A DNA stretch of 64,000 bases from Chitinophagaceae bacterium DXS (GCA_030345135.1 CP128386.1:1085129-1149128); one strand, 5' to 3'. Numbered from the stretch's first letter, positions 36,058-45,381 are shown. The notes: generated from the sequence alone by a model not told the origin. Program-made: numbers and translations.

Positions 36058-37749
36058 TCAGCGATCCTTCTTATTTTTTGTTTCTTTCGCCGTCACATAA
36101 AACATCTTCTCAATTCCCTCTTTCGTGATCAATGCTTTTTGACCTTCTGAAATATTGCTGCTCTGCCATTTTGTGGTTGGCTTAATGGAGATTGAGCTGC
36201 TTTCATTCTGCAGCACTACCGGCAGGTTAAAGCTGTTGATGCAATTGGTCCATTTATAAGATACTTTCTTGCCATCTTCAGAGAAATAATATTCCAGAAC
36301 GGGAATAGTTGTATTGCGTAAATACTGATCAAATACCGGCGCGAAATTTATTCCGCTTTCTTTGATAATGTATTTCTCTATCTCCTGTGTTGTTACAGTT
36401 GAATGGTAGAACGTCTTACTCAATCCGCGCAATATATTTCTGAATTTTTCATCATTGTTAATTGCATGGCGGATTGTATGCAGCAGGTTGGCTCCTTTGG
36501 GATACATATCGCCGCTACCTTCCTGGTTAACGCCATAATGCCCGATAATGGTCGCCCTGTTTTGAATACCACGGCGTTGTCCGTAATTGTATTCATTCGC
36601 TGCTTCTTTACCGCTTTGGCATTCAGTGAACAAGGTTTCGCTGTAGTCAGTAAATCCTTCATGCACCCACATATCAGCTATGTCTTTGCTGGTAATGTTG
36701 TTACCAAACCATTCATGGCCACTTTCATGAACAATGATATAGTCCCATTTCAATCCCCAGCCTGTACCTGAGAGATCCCTTCCGAGATAGCCATTCATAA
36801 ACTTATTCCCGTAGGCTACTGCACTTTGGTGTTCCATGCCAAGGTGTGGCGACTGAACAAGCTTATAGCTGTCTTCATAAAACGGATAAGGTCCGAACCA
36901 ATGCTCAAAGCAGGAAAGCATCGGCTTTACTTGTTTAAATTGTTCTTTAGCCTGATCTAAATCCTCCTGCAATGCCCAGAAGCTCAGATCAAGTTTGCCT
37001 TTTTCGCCATCAAACGAATCAGTAAAGTTCACATACTTACCTATGTAAGGTATAATGTCGTAGTTGTTAATTGGATTTTTTACCTCCCATTTATACGTAG
37101 CCAGTCCGTTTTCTTTTTTAAGATCTGTCATTCGTCCGTTGCCAACCGCTACTAATGTGTCAGGCACAGTTATGGATAGACTTGCTCCATTATCCGGCTC
37201 ATCGCTCTGATGATCTTTGCATGGATACCACACGCTGGCCCCCAGACCCTGGCAGGCCACACTCATCCAGGCATTACCGTTACGGTCATGTTTCCAGATC
37301 CAGCCACCATCCCAGGGTGGGTTCACCGCTTCTTTGGGAGTACCATGGTATTCAATGGTCATTTTTCTTTCGCCTGGTTTTATCTTGTACTTTTTATTGG
37401 TATCGCGTACATAAGCCCAGCATACGTTATCCTCCTGTTTAAAGGAGATATCTTCATTTTCGTCACCTTGAATTTTGTCAACAATTAAGGGCTTCTGCAA
37501 ATCAATCTGCATAGTATAAACGCCGCTGTCGAAATAAGTGATGGTCGTTTTTCCCAGGATGCTTTTGGTACTATAATCAGGTTTTACCCAGATGTCATAT
37601 TTCAATACATTCCAGTTTCTTCTTTCTGGGGTTATTGAGCCACGCAAAGTATCTGCGTGCGTGTATTTTGCGTGATCAGTCATTAATTGAGCATGTAAAT
37701 CGTGTCCACAGAGAAATGCCACGGAAAAAAATAGTAATAGTTTCTTCAT
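36058..37749 (-). CDS. M1-family metallopeptidase (aminopeptidase N-like), secreted
   Basis: 563 residues with a Sec signal peptide (LLLFFSVAFLCGHDLHA, cleavage before QLM). It has an N-terminal beta domain, then the exopeptidase motif LGMEHQSAVAYG and zinc motif HESGHEWFGNN with third ligand glutamate in WVHEGFTDY. It lacks the large C-terminal helical domain of PepN, the short Bacteroidota M1 form. Probably trims peptides in the periplasm or at the surface. Divergent from the peptide-binding lipoprotein gene (28-bp gap), which suggests joint peptide use. Confidence 0.93.
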   Translation of the reverse strand: MKKLLLFFSVAFLCGHDLHAQLMTDHAKYTHADTLRGSITPERRNWNVLKYDIWVKPDYSTKSILGKTTITYFDSGVYTMQIDLQKPLIVDKIQGDENEDISFKQEDNVCWAYVRDTNKKYKIKPGERKMTIEYHGTPKEAVNPPWDGGWIWKHDRNGNAWMSVACQGLGASVWYPCKDHQSDEPDNGASLSITVPDTLVAVGNGRMTDLKKENGLATYKWEVKNPINNYDIIPYIGKYVNFTDSFDGEKGKLDLSFWALQEDLDQAKEQFKQVKPMLSCFEHWFGPYPFYEDSYKLVQSPHLGMEHQSAVAYGNKFMNGYLGRDLSGTGWGLKWDYIIVHESGHEWFGNNITSKDIADMWVHEGFTDYSETLFTECQSGKEAANEYNYGQRRGIQNRATIIGHYGVNQEGSGDMYPKGANLLHTIRHAINNDEKFRNILRGLSKTFYHSTVTTQEIEKYIIKESGINFAPVFDQYLRNTTIPVLEYYFSEDGKKVSYKWTNCINSFNLPVVLQNESSSISIKPTTKWQSSNISEGQKALITKEGIEKMFYVTAKETKNKKDR

Positions 37750-37777
37750 AAAATAAAAATAGGATATTCGATTAATT

Positions 37778-39448
37778 ATGGCAGAGAAGTTTTACAGGAA
37801 CGGCGTAAGAAGCTACGCTTATCACAATAAATGGTCAATATTTGGCTATTTGATGATAGTGTTTGTCTGTGCCTGTATTTCCTGTAATTCCGGGAGAACT
37901 GAAAATAAACAAGTGTTCATTTATAATGAAGTTACCGGTATTGCCACACTTGATCCCGCCTTCGCAAAGAACCAGTCCGTTATGTGGGCAGTTCATCAAC
38001 TCTACAACACATTGATTGAAGTAGATGAAAACATGAAAATCGCTCCATCCCTTGCAACGCGTTGGGAGATCAGCGATGACAGGCTTACATATACATTTCA
38101 TTTGCGTACAGATGTATATTTCCAGGACAATGATGCCTTTCCCAATGGCAAAGGGCGCAAAATGACCGCGACTGATATCGCTTATAGTTTACAACGAATA
38201 AGAGATGCTAAAACTGCAAGCAGTGGTGCATGGATCTTTAACAACCGGGTTGCTGAGGATGGTTTTGTAGCAGTAGATGATTCAACTTTCAAGGTTAAGC
38301 TCATCAGGCCATTTCAGCCAATTCTCGGCATTCTCAGCATGCAATATTGTAGCATCATCGCGCGTGAAGCTGTAGAAAAATATGGGCCGGACTATAGGCG
38401 TCATCCGTGTGGAACCGGACCTTTTCAATTGAGTTTGTGGGAAGAAGGCCAGGCGATGATTCTGCAGAAGAACCCGCATTATTGGGAAAAAGATACTAAC
38501 GGAGCTGCATTGCCGTACCTGGATGCGGTGAAAATAAGTTTCTTCGATAACAAGGCAACGGAGTTCCTGTTATTCAGGCAGGGACAGTTAAGTTTTATCA
38601 ACGATATTGATCCTTCTTTTAAGGATGAAGTACTCACTAAAAAAGGAGAATTGCGTAAGGAATGGCAGGGAAAAATTGTTCTTCAAAAGCATGAATATCT
38701 GAATACAGAATATTTCGGGATACTGGTGGATGATAAAAGTAATCTTCTTGCAAATTCACCGGTAAAGATCAAGGCTGTGAGGCAGGCCATGAACTATGCA
38801 GTCGATAAGAGGAAACTGGTAATGTATCTCCGCAATTCAATCGGGCTACCTGCGGAATCAGGTATTGTGCCGGATGGATTTCCTTCTCAAAATGTACAAA
38901 TGGTAAAAGGGTATACTTATGATCCATCGAAGGCCGCAGCCTTATTGAAGGCTGCGGGGTTTGATAAAGGTCAGGGATTGCCGCCGGTTAAATTGCTAAC
39001 AATACCGATCTATGAGGATATTGCCAGCTTTTGTGCAAAGCAGATGGAAGAAGTTGGTTTAAAAGTCCAGGTGGAAGTAGTGCAAAAGGCATTGCTGCTT
39101 GAACAGACCGCAAAATCACAAGCTTTATTTTTCAGGGCGAGCTGGATGGCAGATTATCCTGATGCGGAAAATTACATGACGATGTTTTATAGCAAAAATC
39201 CCGCTCCGCCAAACTACACAAGATATAAGAATCCAGCCTTTGATGTATTGTATGAAAAAGCGTTGCAGGAAACCAATGATTCTTTGCGCTATGCTTTGTA
39301 CCGGCAAATGGATCAAATGGTAATTAACGACGCCCCGGTAATGCCGATATTTTATGATGAAGTAATTCATCTTGTAAACAATCATGTCGAAAACATGCAC
39401 GCCAATGCGTTAAATCTGTTAGAACTGAGGAAGGTAAAAATTAAGTAG
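37778..39448 (+). CDS. Peptide/nickel-type ABC transporter substrate-binding lipoprotein (SBP_bac_5)
   Basis: 556 residues, OppA/DppA-like. A membrane-anchor signal precedes CISC and the likely lipid-modified Cys in ACISCNSG. Family segments: TLDPAFAKNQSVMWAVHQLYNTLIEV, PSLATRWEISDDRLTYTFHLR, the RHPCGTGPFQL loop and DYPDAENYMTMFYS. It should bind oligopeptides. No permease or ATPase genes accompany it, so it is an orphan subunit or works with a transporter encoded elsewhere. The gap to the divergent M1 peptidase is only 28 bp. Confidence 0.9.
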   Translation: MAEKFYRNGVRSYAYHNKWSIFGYLMIVFVCACISCNSGRTENKQVFIYNEVTGIATLDPAFAKNQSVMWAVHQLYNTLIEVDENMKIAPSLATRWEISDDRLTYTFHLRTDVYFQDNDAFPNGKGRKMTATDIAYSLQRIRDAKTASSGAWIFNNRVAEDGFVAVDDSTFKVKLIRPFQPILGILSMQYCSIIAREAVEKYGPDYRRHPCGTGPFQLSLWEEGQAMILQKNPHYWEKDTNGAALPYLDAVKISFFDNKATEFLLFRQGQLSFINDIDPSFKDEVLTKKGELRKEWQGKIVLQKHEYLNTEYFGILVDDKSNLLANSPVKIKAVRQAMNYAVDKRKLVMYLRNSIGLPAESGIVPDGFPSQNVQMVKGYTYDPSKAAALLKAAGFDKGQGLPPVKLLTIPIYEDIASFCAKQMEEVGLKVQVEVVQKALLLEQTAKSQALFFRASWMADYPDAENYMTMFYSKNPAPPNYTRYKNPAFDVLYEKALQETNDSLRYALYRQMDQMVINDAPVMPIFYDEVIHLVNNHVENMHANALNLLELRKVKIK

Positions 39449-39861
39449 ATTTTTTTATTGAACTATATAAGTAAGGTGTGGCCGCGCCAACATTTCTTTG
39501 TAAACAACTGAGAAAGCCCAAAGCCTAAAGCTGACCGAAGCGAAGTTTTTTAAACCATATAAGTCATATAAGGGCGTGTAAGACCTTACCACCCGAGGTT
39601 AATGCTGATTAGGGTAGTTTATGCCTACTCAGCCAGTTTGTGCCCTTCACCATTGACCAATTGACTATTCACCAGTTGTTTAGAAGATACATAAGAAAAT
39701 ATAAGGTTTGTGACTGGATTACCTGAAAACTTACTGCTTCTAATACTCAAATAATTAAATCCCTAATTGCATTAAATTATTGTAGGACGGTGCAAGAATT
39801 CTCGCTCGCAAACTTAAATGTCCTTATATGTCTTATATGGTTCAAAAAAAATCTTATTGTT
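39449..39861. repeat. Repeat-containing gap with a spaced inverted repeat
   Basis: Contains an AAAGCCCAAAGCCTAAAGC word (about 39510) and imperfect inverted arms AACCATATAAGTCATATAAG (39552-39571) and CCTTATATGTCTTATATGG (39823-39841), enclosing about 250 bp. Between them are TTCACCATTGACCAATTGAC words. No open frame or promoter box is supported. Confidence 0.6.
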
Positions 39862-40533
39862 TTAAAAGCTGAATTTGACGCCAAGTTGAGGCAGCAGCAT
39901 GTCTGTTTCAGATGATTTTTCAGTAAACACAACATTGCCCGCGTCATCTATTTTAGGATCTGTGAGGTATTTGTTATTCTGCCCAAGCAGGTAAGACATT
40001 TTAGCTTCCAACCATAAATTGCCTCTTTTGTTTAACGCAATGTCAACGCCGGCGGAGCCTCCATATGCCAATGTCCATCTTGCTTTGCTGGAATTGGAAT
40101 AGCCATTGTCATAGTCGCTGTAGTAAGAACTCACGTTAATAGAAGAATAAAAATCATTAAATCCAAACATGCCATCAATAAAAGGTTTAACAGTCGCTTT
40201 GCCCGGAGGCTGCAATCGCATGTTGAAAAAGATAGAAAAAACATTGCTGCTGGCCGTAATTCCATACTCATCATAATAACCGTTTACATAGCCATAAAAT
40301 GTTGAGGATCTAAGACCTCTTACCTGGTAGCCTAGCTCAAGCCCAACATAAACAGGCGCCATATCTGAGGGCTGGTACAAAAAATTGAATCTCGCGCCAA
40401 CAGCCGTTTTATCACTTACATCCTTGAACTCACCCACAGGAATACCTGCGTTTACATTAAACACCGCGGAAAATTTCTGCCCAAACGAAAACTGTACAAG
40501 GCAACAGGCAATTATTACTATAATAACTCTCAT
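39862..40533 (-). CDS. Outer-membrane beta-barrel protein
   Basis: 223 residues from ATG 40533 (a longer frame to 40578 puts non-signal sequence in front). Signal peptide MRVIIVIIACCLVQFSFG, then alternating amphipathic strands ending in a terminal aromatic strand (LPQLGVKFSF), typical of porin-like barrels assembled by BAM. Aromatic and Asn/Ser-rich loops (YYSDYDNGYSNSS) fit surface loops. No specific function can be given. Confidence 0.75.
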   Translation of the reverse strand: MRVIIVIIACCLVQFSFGQKFSAVFNVNAGIPVGEFKDVSDKTAVGARFNFLYQPSDMAPVYVGLELGYQVRGLRSSTFYGYVNGYYDEYGITASSNVFSIFFNMRLQPPGKATVKPFIDGMFGFNDFYSSINVSSYYSDYDNGYSNSSKARWTLAYGGSAGVDIALNKRGNLWLEAKMSYLLGQNNKYLTDPKIDDAGNVVFTEKSSETDMLLPQLGVKFSF

Positions 40534-40681
40534 TTGTAAGTTTGATACAATAATACGACGGCCGTGATGTATGTCCATGTCCGTTCATCAAAAATGCAGC
40601 TTAAAAAGGGACTCGCGAGGAGGAAGACGATCGATCGGGAAGTCATTTACGGGGCAGTGCCGTTCATCAATCTAATTGAAA

Positions 40682-40711
40682 CAAAAAAAGCCAATGAAAG
40701 AATTCATTGGC
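40682..40711 (-). terminator. Intrinsic terminator of msrA
   Basis: On the minus strand GCCAATGAA...TTCATTGGC (9-bp stem, 40690-40711) is followed by TTTTTTTGT, 43 bp after the msrA stop. Confidence 0.85.
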
Positions 40712-40753
40712 CTTTGGTTTTAAAATCATAGGGGGAAGATTTCAAAACGGTAT

Positions 40754-41416
40754 TTATTTTTTAAGCTTATCCTTAAATATTTTTTCAAATTTTTCAACCT
40801 TGGGCTGGATTACATATCTGCAATACATCTGTCCGGGATTGCTGTTGTAGTAATCCTGGTGATATTCTTCCGCCGAATAAAAAACTGTATAAGGTTCAAT
40901 TGTAGTAACCACAGGTTTGTCGTATGCGCCGCTTTTATTTATCTCATCTTTATAATGCTGCGCTTTTTCTTTTTGTTCTTCATTATGATAGAAAATAGCG
41001 CTGCGGTATTGTGTTCCCACATCATTTCCCTGCCTGTTAAGTGTGGTTGGATCGTGCGTTTTCCAAAATACCTCCAGCAATTCATCATACGTAACCTTTT
41101 TAGGGTCATAAATTATCTGGCACACTTCTGCATGATTGGTTGTGCCAGTACTAACCTGCTCGTAGGTAGGGTGAGCAACATTGCCTCCGCTATAGCCGCT
41201 GACAACTTTTACAACTCCTTCCAGTCGTTGAAACACCGCTTCGGTACACCAAAAACAACCAGTGCCAAAAGTGGCAGTGTCCGTCGCGACATGTGCAGCC
41301 GCCAAAGGTTTGTCTTCGCTCATACTTTTCTTCTGATTTATTTGACCTGCACAGGAGGTTAATACCAGTGCGGTGATGAATGTAGCATTAAAAGCTTTAG
41401 ATAATCTAGACCACAT
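40754..41416 (-). CDS. msrA: Peptide-methionine (S)-S-oxide reductase, lipoprotein form
   Basis: 220 residues from ATG 41416 (a TTG five codons upstream is less likely). Repairs oxidised methionine in proteins. Catalytic motif TGCFWCTEAVF with nucleophile Cys in GCFWC; GYSGG, HAEVCQIIYDP and YHQDYYNSNP are conserved. The N-terminus has a signal with an LTSC lipobox, so this copy works in the envelope rather than the cytoplasm. A C-terminal MsrB domain is absent. Followed by its own terminator. Confidence 0.95.
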   Translation of the reverse strand: MWSRLSKAFNATFITALVLTSCAGQINQKKSMSEDKPLAAAHVATDTATFGTGCFWCTEAVFQRLEGVVKVVSGYSGGNVAHPTYEQVSTGTTNHAEVCQIIYDPKKVTYDELLEVFWKTHDPTTLNRQGNDVGTQYRSAIFYHNEEQKEKAQHYKDEINKSGAYDKPVVTTIEPYTVFYSAEEYHQDYYNSNPGQMYCRYVIQPKVEKFEKIFKDKLKK

Positions 41417-41593
41417 GGCTGCAAATAGCAATTATTATGTTGGTTGAACAAGTTAATTAACATTTTTACAATAATGCAGCCGGAATAGAAGAAAGTTATG
41501 GAAATTAGGAGCTAATTTAAATAACAACAACCGACAGCTAATTTGTTTACCCGGCGTTTGATCGATTTTAAGAAAAAGTTGTAAAAACAGCAG

Positions 41594-41626
41594 TTTGTAT
41601 GCGACTGAACAAATAAATTAACTTTG
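41594..41626 (+). promoter_or_regulatory. Promoter of mutS2
   Basis: TTTG (41594-41597), 21-bp spacer, TAACTTTG (41619-41626): both Bacteroidota elements at correct spacing. Predicted transcript start near 41630, giving an 18-nt leader to the ATG at 41648. Confidence 0.75.
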
Positions 41627-41647
41627 CCGGTCAATTGGATTTATTAC

Positions 41648-43756
41648 ATGAAATTATACCCGGAATCAGCGAGCACGCAGTTGGAGTTTGATAAGGTAAA
41701 GGCGTTATTAACAGAACATTGTAGAACGGTTTATGCTAAAAATAAAGCAGAAAACTTACGTATACACACCAAAAAAGAATTTATAGATACGGAGCTGCAA
41801 CAAACGAATGAGTTTAAGATGTTGCTGCTGCAGAGCCAATATTTTCCCAACGATTTTGTGCTGAACATAGCCAGAGAGATTAAACTGCTCAGCATTCCCG
41901 GCAGCATGCTGGGAGGGGAGCAGCTTATGTTTGTGCGTAAACTGGCCGATTGTGTTCAGAATATTTTCAGATGGTTTGATAGCGAAAAACGTCTCGCCTA
42001 TCCGGCGATGACCAGGGTGATAGAAGGTACATATTATGAAAAAACTATTATAGAGCTGATTGATGATGTGCTGGATGAATATGGAAATGTAAAAGACAAC
42101 GCATCGCCGGAATTGCAGAAGATACGCATGAGTCTCTTTAGAAAACGGAACGAATTGCGCCGTGTTTTTGAAAGGGTGATTGCTAAGCTGGCAAAATCCG
42201 GCTACACCGCCGATATTGATGAAAGCTTTAGCAATGGGAGAAGGGTTGTGGCCGTTTTTTCAGAATACAAGAGACAGGTAAAAGGTATTCTTCACGGTGA
42301 AAGTGATAGCAGGAAAACAGCTTACATTGAGCCTGAAGAAACCATCGAACTGAATAATGATGTGTTCTCCCTGGAGAACGAGGAGCAAAAGGAAGTAACC
42401 CGGATATTGCGTGAGCTTACAGCAAAGCTTTCAGTATATAGCGCGTTACTGCAAGTCTATCTGCAGGTAGTTGGTGAATTTGATTTCATCAGGGCGAAAG
42501 GGAGGCTTGCCGTTGACATGAACGGAAACTATCCGAATGTGCTGGATAAGGCGATCATTGACATGAAAGATGCTTATCATCCACTATTGTTTCTCTATAA
42601 CAAACAATCAGGAAAGCCTACTATTCCGGTTACATTAACGCTCGATGGTAATCAGCGCATTCTTGTGATCAGCGGTCCGAATGCTGGTGGTAAAACTGTA
42701 ACCATGAAGACCATCGGATTGAACCAGATGATGTTGCAAAGTGGTTTACTGGTGCCTGTTAGTCCTGTTTCTCAAATGGGTATCTTCAAGCAGTTGTTTA
42801 TTCACATAGGCGATACACAAAGCATCGAGTTTGAGTTGAGTACGTATTCATCTCACCTGTTGCATATGAAGCATTTTATTGAAAATGCCAATGGCAAAAC
42901 AATGTTCTTTATTGATGAGCTGGGAAGCGGGAGTGATCCCAACCTTGGTGGTGCTTTTGCCGAAGTGATTATGGAGGAATTGGCGCGCAGGCATGCTTTT
43001 GGAATTGTAACCACGCACTATCTCAATCTTAAAGTGATGGCGAACCATACGATTGGAATTGTGAATGGTGCAATGGCTTTTGATGAAAAGAACTTGCAGC
43101 CCTTGTATAAATTAATGGTAGGAAAACCCGGAAGCTCCTACACTTTTTCGATAGCGGAACGCATCGGTTTACCGCAACATCTCATTAATCGCGCAAAAAA
43201 GCTGGTTGATGAAGATCATTTCAGACTGGATAAGTTGTTAAACAATACGGAGCAGGATCTTCAGAAGCTGGATAAGGAAAAACGTGATCTGCAGCGTTTA
43301 TTAAAAGAGAACGAAAAGCTGAAGAAAGAGATGGAGGTGGTGCTTGATAAAGAAAGGCATAAACAACAGGTTGAATTGATCAGGCACCAAAACAAGATTA
43401 CAGAGGAACGCATTAATGAATTAAAAGATACTGAAAGGAAGCTAAAACAGATCGTATTAGAGTGGCGCAAGTCTGAGAACAAGGAAGAAGTGATGCGCAA
43501 CGTGCAGAACCTGCTGTTTAAAAAGAAAGAGCAGGTAGTGAATAACAAGCTGGCGAAAAAAGTTGAATCTAAATACCGTGAGACTGCCGCTGAAATAGCA
43601 ATTGGCACCAAAGTGAAAATGAAAAAGAATCACCAGGTGGGAATTGTAAAGGAGATCAGGGGACGTCGTGCTGTTGTTCAGATCGGGTTATTACCGATGA
43701 GTGTGGATTTAAAAGATCTTGTTGCAGTTGAAGAAAAAATTATTACAACTGAATAA
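41648..43756 (+). CDS. mutS2: MutS2-family ATPase without Smr domain
   Basis: 702 residues. MutS2 binds branched DNA and limits recombination; some members rescue stalled ribosomes. Clamp/lever helices, Walker A GPNAGGKT, a signature region STYSSHL, Walker B MFFIDELGSGSDP and a coiled coil (about residues 510-620) are present. The protein ends right after a KOW-like segment (GTKVKMKKNHQVGIVKEI) and lacks the nuclease Smr domain of the usual form of about 780 residues. ATG 41648 is chosen because the longer TTG start (41624) lies inside the promoter. Confidence 0.92.
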   Translation: MKLYPESASTQLEFDKVKALLTEHCRTVYAKNKAENLRIHTKKEFIDTELQQTNEFKMLLLQSQYFPNDFVLNIAREIKLLSIPGSMLGGEQLMFVRKLADCVQNIFRWFDSEKRLAYPAMTRVIEGTYYEKTIIELIDDVLDEYGNVKDNASPELQKIRMSLFRKRNELRRVFERVIAKLAKSGYTADIDESFSNGRRVVAVFSEYKRQVKGILHGESDSRKTAYIEPEETIELNNDVFSLENEEQKEVTRILRELTAKLSVYSALLQVYLQVVGEFDFIRAKGRLAVDMNGNYPNVLDKAIIDMKDAYHPLLFLYNKQSGKPTIPVTLTLDGNQRILVISGPNAGGKTVTMKTIGLNQMMLQSGLLVPVSPVSQMGIFKQLFIHIGDTQSIEFELSTYSSHLLHMKHFIENANGKTMFFIDELGSGSDPNLGGAFAEVIMEELARRHAFGIVTTHYLNLKVMANHTIGIVNGAMAFDEKNLQPLYKLMVGKPGSSYTFSIAERIGLPQHLINRAKKLVDEDHFRLDKLLNNTEQDLQKLDKEKRDLQRLLKENEKLKKEMEVVLDKERHKQQVELIRHQNKITEERINELKDTERKLKQIVLEWRKSENKEEVMRNVQNLLFKKKEQVVNNKLAKKVESKYRETAAEIAIGTKVKMKKNHQVGIVKEIRGRRAVVQIGLLPMSVDLKDLVAVEEKIITTE

Positions 43757-43762
43757 AGGTTT

Positions 43763-43770
43763 TATATTTG
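43763..43770 (+). promoter_or_regulatory. Possible -7 promoter box of the response regulator
   Basis: TATATTTG, exact TAnnTTTG, just after the mutS2 stop. It would give a transcript starting near 43774, immediately before the hairpin at 43777, and a leader of about 144 nt. No spaced -33 TTTG found. Confidence 0.4.
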
Positions 43771-43776
43771 ATAATT

Positions 43777-43810
43777 ATGTTGTTTTCGGGATCATTCCCG
43801 GAAACAACAT
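43777..43810 (+). other. Long hairpin in the leader of the response regulator gene
   Basis: Arms of 15 nt, ATGTTGTTTTCGGGA (43777-43791) and TCCCGGAAACAACAT (43796-43810), with a TCAT loop and a single G-T pair. No T-tract follows, so it is not a classic terminator; a 5'-end stabiliser or processing site is possible. Confidence 0.6.
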
Positions 43811-43917
43811 AAAATCAAAACGATAGCTTATGATGCCTGATTACTCAGGTAGTTGAGTAATTATGCCATAGCGCCGTTTATCAGCATTAAATTCCCAATG
43901 AAACACTCAAATATCCC

Positions 43918-44334
43918 ATGGCTAGCTTTAACAACGTGTTGTTAATTGAAGACGATCCTGTAACGGTAATCGTATGTGACCGCATTACTAAGTCAACCGG
44001 ATTTTCCAAATCTTTTAATTACGTAGAAAACGGTCTTGAAGGACTTAACTACATCAAGCGCAAGGCAACTGAAGCAGATCCGAGCCTGCCTGATTTAATT
44101 CTGCTTGATCTGAATATGCCTGTTATGGATGGGTGGGAATTTCTGGACCGGTTTAGTGAAATCGCGCATCTGTTTCCTAATCAGCCAGCCGTTTATATAT
44201 TGTCATCTTCTGTAGATGCTGAAGATCAACACAGGGCACTTGCGTATCCTATGGTGAAAAACTTTCTTTCCAAGCCGCTCAATAAAAAATATCTCGAGAA
44301 GATTACAACGGAATGCAGTGTGAGTTACTATTAA
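43918..44334 (+). CDS. Single-domain response regulator (CheY-like receiver)
   Basis: 138 residues, receiver domain only. Phosphorylation site D64 (LLDLNMPVMDGWEF), acidic pair E11-D12, switch serine near S97 (ILSSSVD) and conserved K119 (LSKPL). It has no DNA-binding output domain, so it relays phosphate or binds a partner protein. No histidine kinase gene is adjacent. ATG at 43918. Confidence 0.92.
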   Translation: MASFNNVLLIEDDPVTVIVCDRITKSTGFSKSFNYVENGLEGLNYIKRKATEADPSLPDLILLDLNMPVMDGWEFLDRFSEIAHLFPNQPAVYILSSSVDAEDQHRALAYPMVKNFLSKPLNKKYLEKITTECSVSYY

Positions 44335-44360
44335 GAATTTCAGCAACTAAATGATATAAT

Positions 44361-44408
44361 ACATAAAGGCAATCGCGTTATGAGAAGATTACGCGGCTGC
44401 CTTTATGT
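44361..44408. terminator. Hairpin between convergent genes, probable bidirectional terminator
   Basis: An 11-bp outer stem ACATAAAGGCA (44361-44371) with TGCCTTTATGT (44398-44408), with further CGCG pairing inside. T-rich tails are weak on both strands. Confidence 0.5.
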
Positions 44409-44417
44409 AAATTGACA

Positions 44418-44804
44418 TTATTTCTTTATAACTGCGAATACCAGCAATAACCATCCTGCAATAAAGCATAATCCGCCAATAGGAGTAATAGCCCCCAGCC
44501 AGTTCATGCTGGTATTGTTATTCGCTCTGAAAAAAGTAAGCAGGTATAATGATCCACAGAAAAGCGCAGTTCCAGCAATAAATAATCTTCCGCTCCAAAG
44601 CAATGCACCACTGCCAAAACTTTGGAAAAGTATGCTTACTGCCAGCAGTGCAAATACGTGATAGAACTGATATTTTACTGCTGTTTCAAAAATGTTCAGT
44701 ACATCTTCTCCTACTTTACCTCTAAGACCATGAGAACCGAACGCACCCAATGCAACGCTTAGCGCGCCGAGAAGGCCTGCTACAACCAGGAATGTTTTAT
44801 GCAT
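44418..44804 (-). CDS. DUF423 family small membrane protein
   Basis: 128 residues, four membrane segments, with the family N-terminus LVVAGLLGALSVALGAFGSHGL and GSLYLLTF. Inner-membrane protein of unknown function (YgdD-like). Its start overlaps the aroK stop by 8 bp, so the two are translated from one message. Confidence 0.88.
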   Translation of the reverse strand: MHKTFLVVAGLLGALSVALGAFGSHGLRGKVGEDVLNIFETAVKYQFYHVFALLAVSILFQSFGSGALLWSGRLFIAGTALFCGSLYLLTFFRANNNTSMNWLGAITPIGGLCFIAGWLLLVFAVIKK

Positions 44805-45354
44805 GTTGTTTAATGATTTCGATGATGTTCTTTTCTGAAAGCTTGTCGCCCGATAAACGGTATTTTGCCTGCGAATAAGCCGGAGTTCTTTCGACCAGTT
44901 TACTGCTTAGGAAGTCTACTAATTCATTATCAGATAAATCGCTGATCAATGGTCTGTGAGCTTTTCCCGGTTTCAATCGTTCCGCCAGTGTTTCAGGAGT
45001 CTCATCAATCCAGATGGTAATACCATTCTTGTTCATCCACTCCATGTTGTTGTTCAGGCAGGGCGTGCCACCACCTGTAGCAAGCACAAAACTTTTCTTT
45101 TCACCAAACCATCTCAAAAGTTTTGCTTCTGCTTTGCGGAAGTATTCTTCACCATCTTCAGCAAATATTTCTGCTATGGATTTTTCTTCAAGATTTTCAA
45201 TAAGGTGATCAAGATCGTATGATCCGCACTTTAACTTCTTCGCTAATTTAGAGCTCCAATAGCTCTTGCCCGAGCCCATCATTCCGATTAAGAAAACTTT
45301 ATATCCATTAACCGCTGTCTCCGTAGCATTATTTGTTGCTGTCTTCTTTTGCAT
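44797..45354 (-). CDS. aroK: Shikimate kinase
   Basis: 185 residues. Phosphorylates shikimate with ATP in the chorismate pathway. P-loop GMMGSGKS, shikimate-binding aspartate in YDLDHLIE, conserved FRKAEAKLL arginine, and ATGGGTP; the lid region has LKPGKAHRPL. About 18 extra N-terminal residues precede the P-loop strand. Promoter box at 45382-45389. It is remote from the aroB and DAHP synthase genes at 62-64 kb. Confidence 0.94.
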   Translation of the reverse strand: MQKKTATNNATETAVNGYKVFLIGMMGSGKSYWSSKLAKKLKCGSYDLDHLIENLEEKSIAEIFAEDGEEYFRKAEAKLLRWFGEKKSFVLATGGGTPCLNNNMEWMNKNGITIWIDETPETLAERLKPGKAHRPLISDLSDNELVDFLSSKLVERTPAYSQAKYRLSGDKLSEKNIIEIIKQHA

Positions 45355-45381
45355 GTTTGATTGTTATACTTAAGGGATGCG

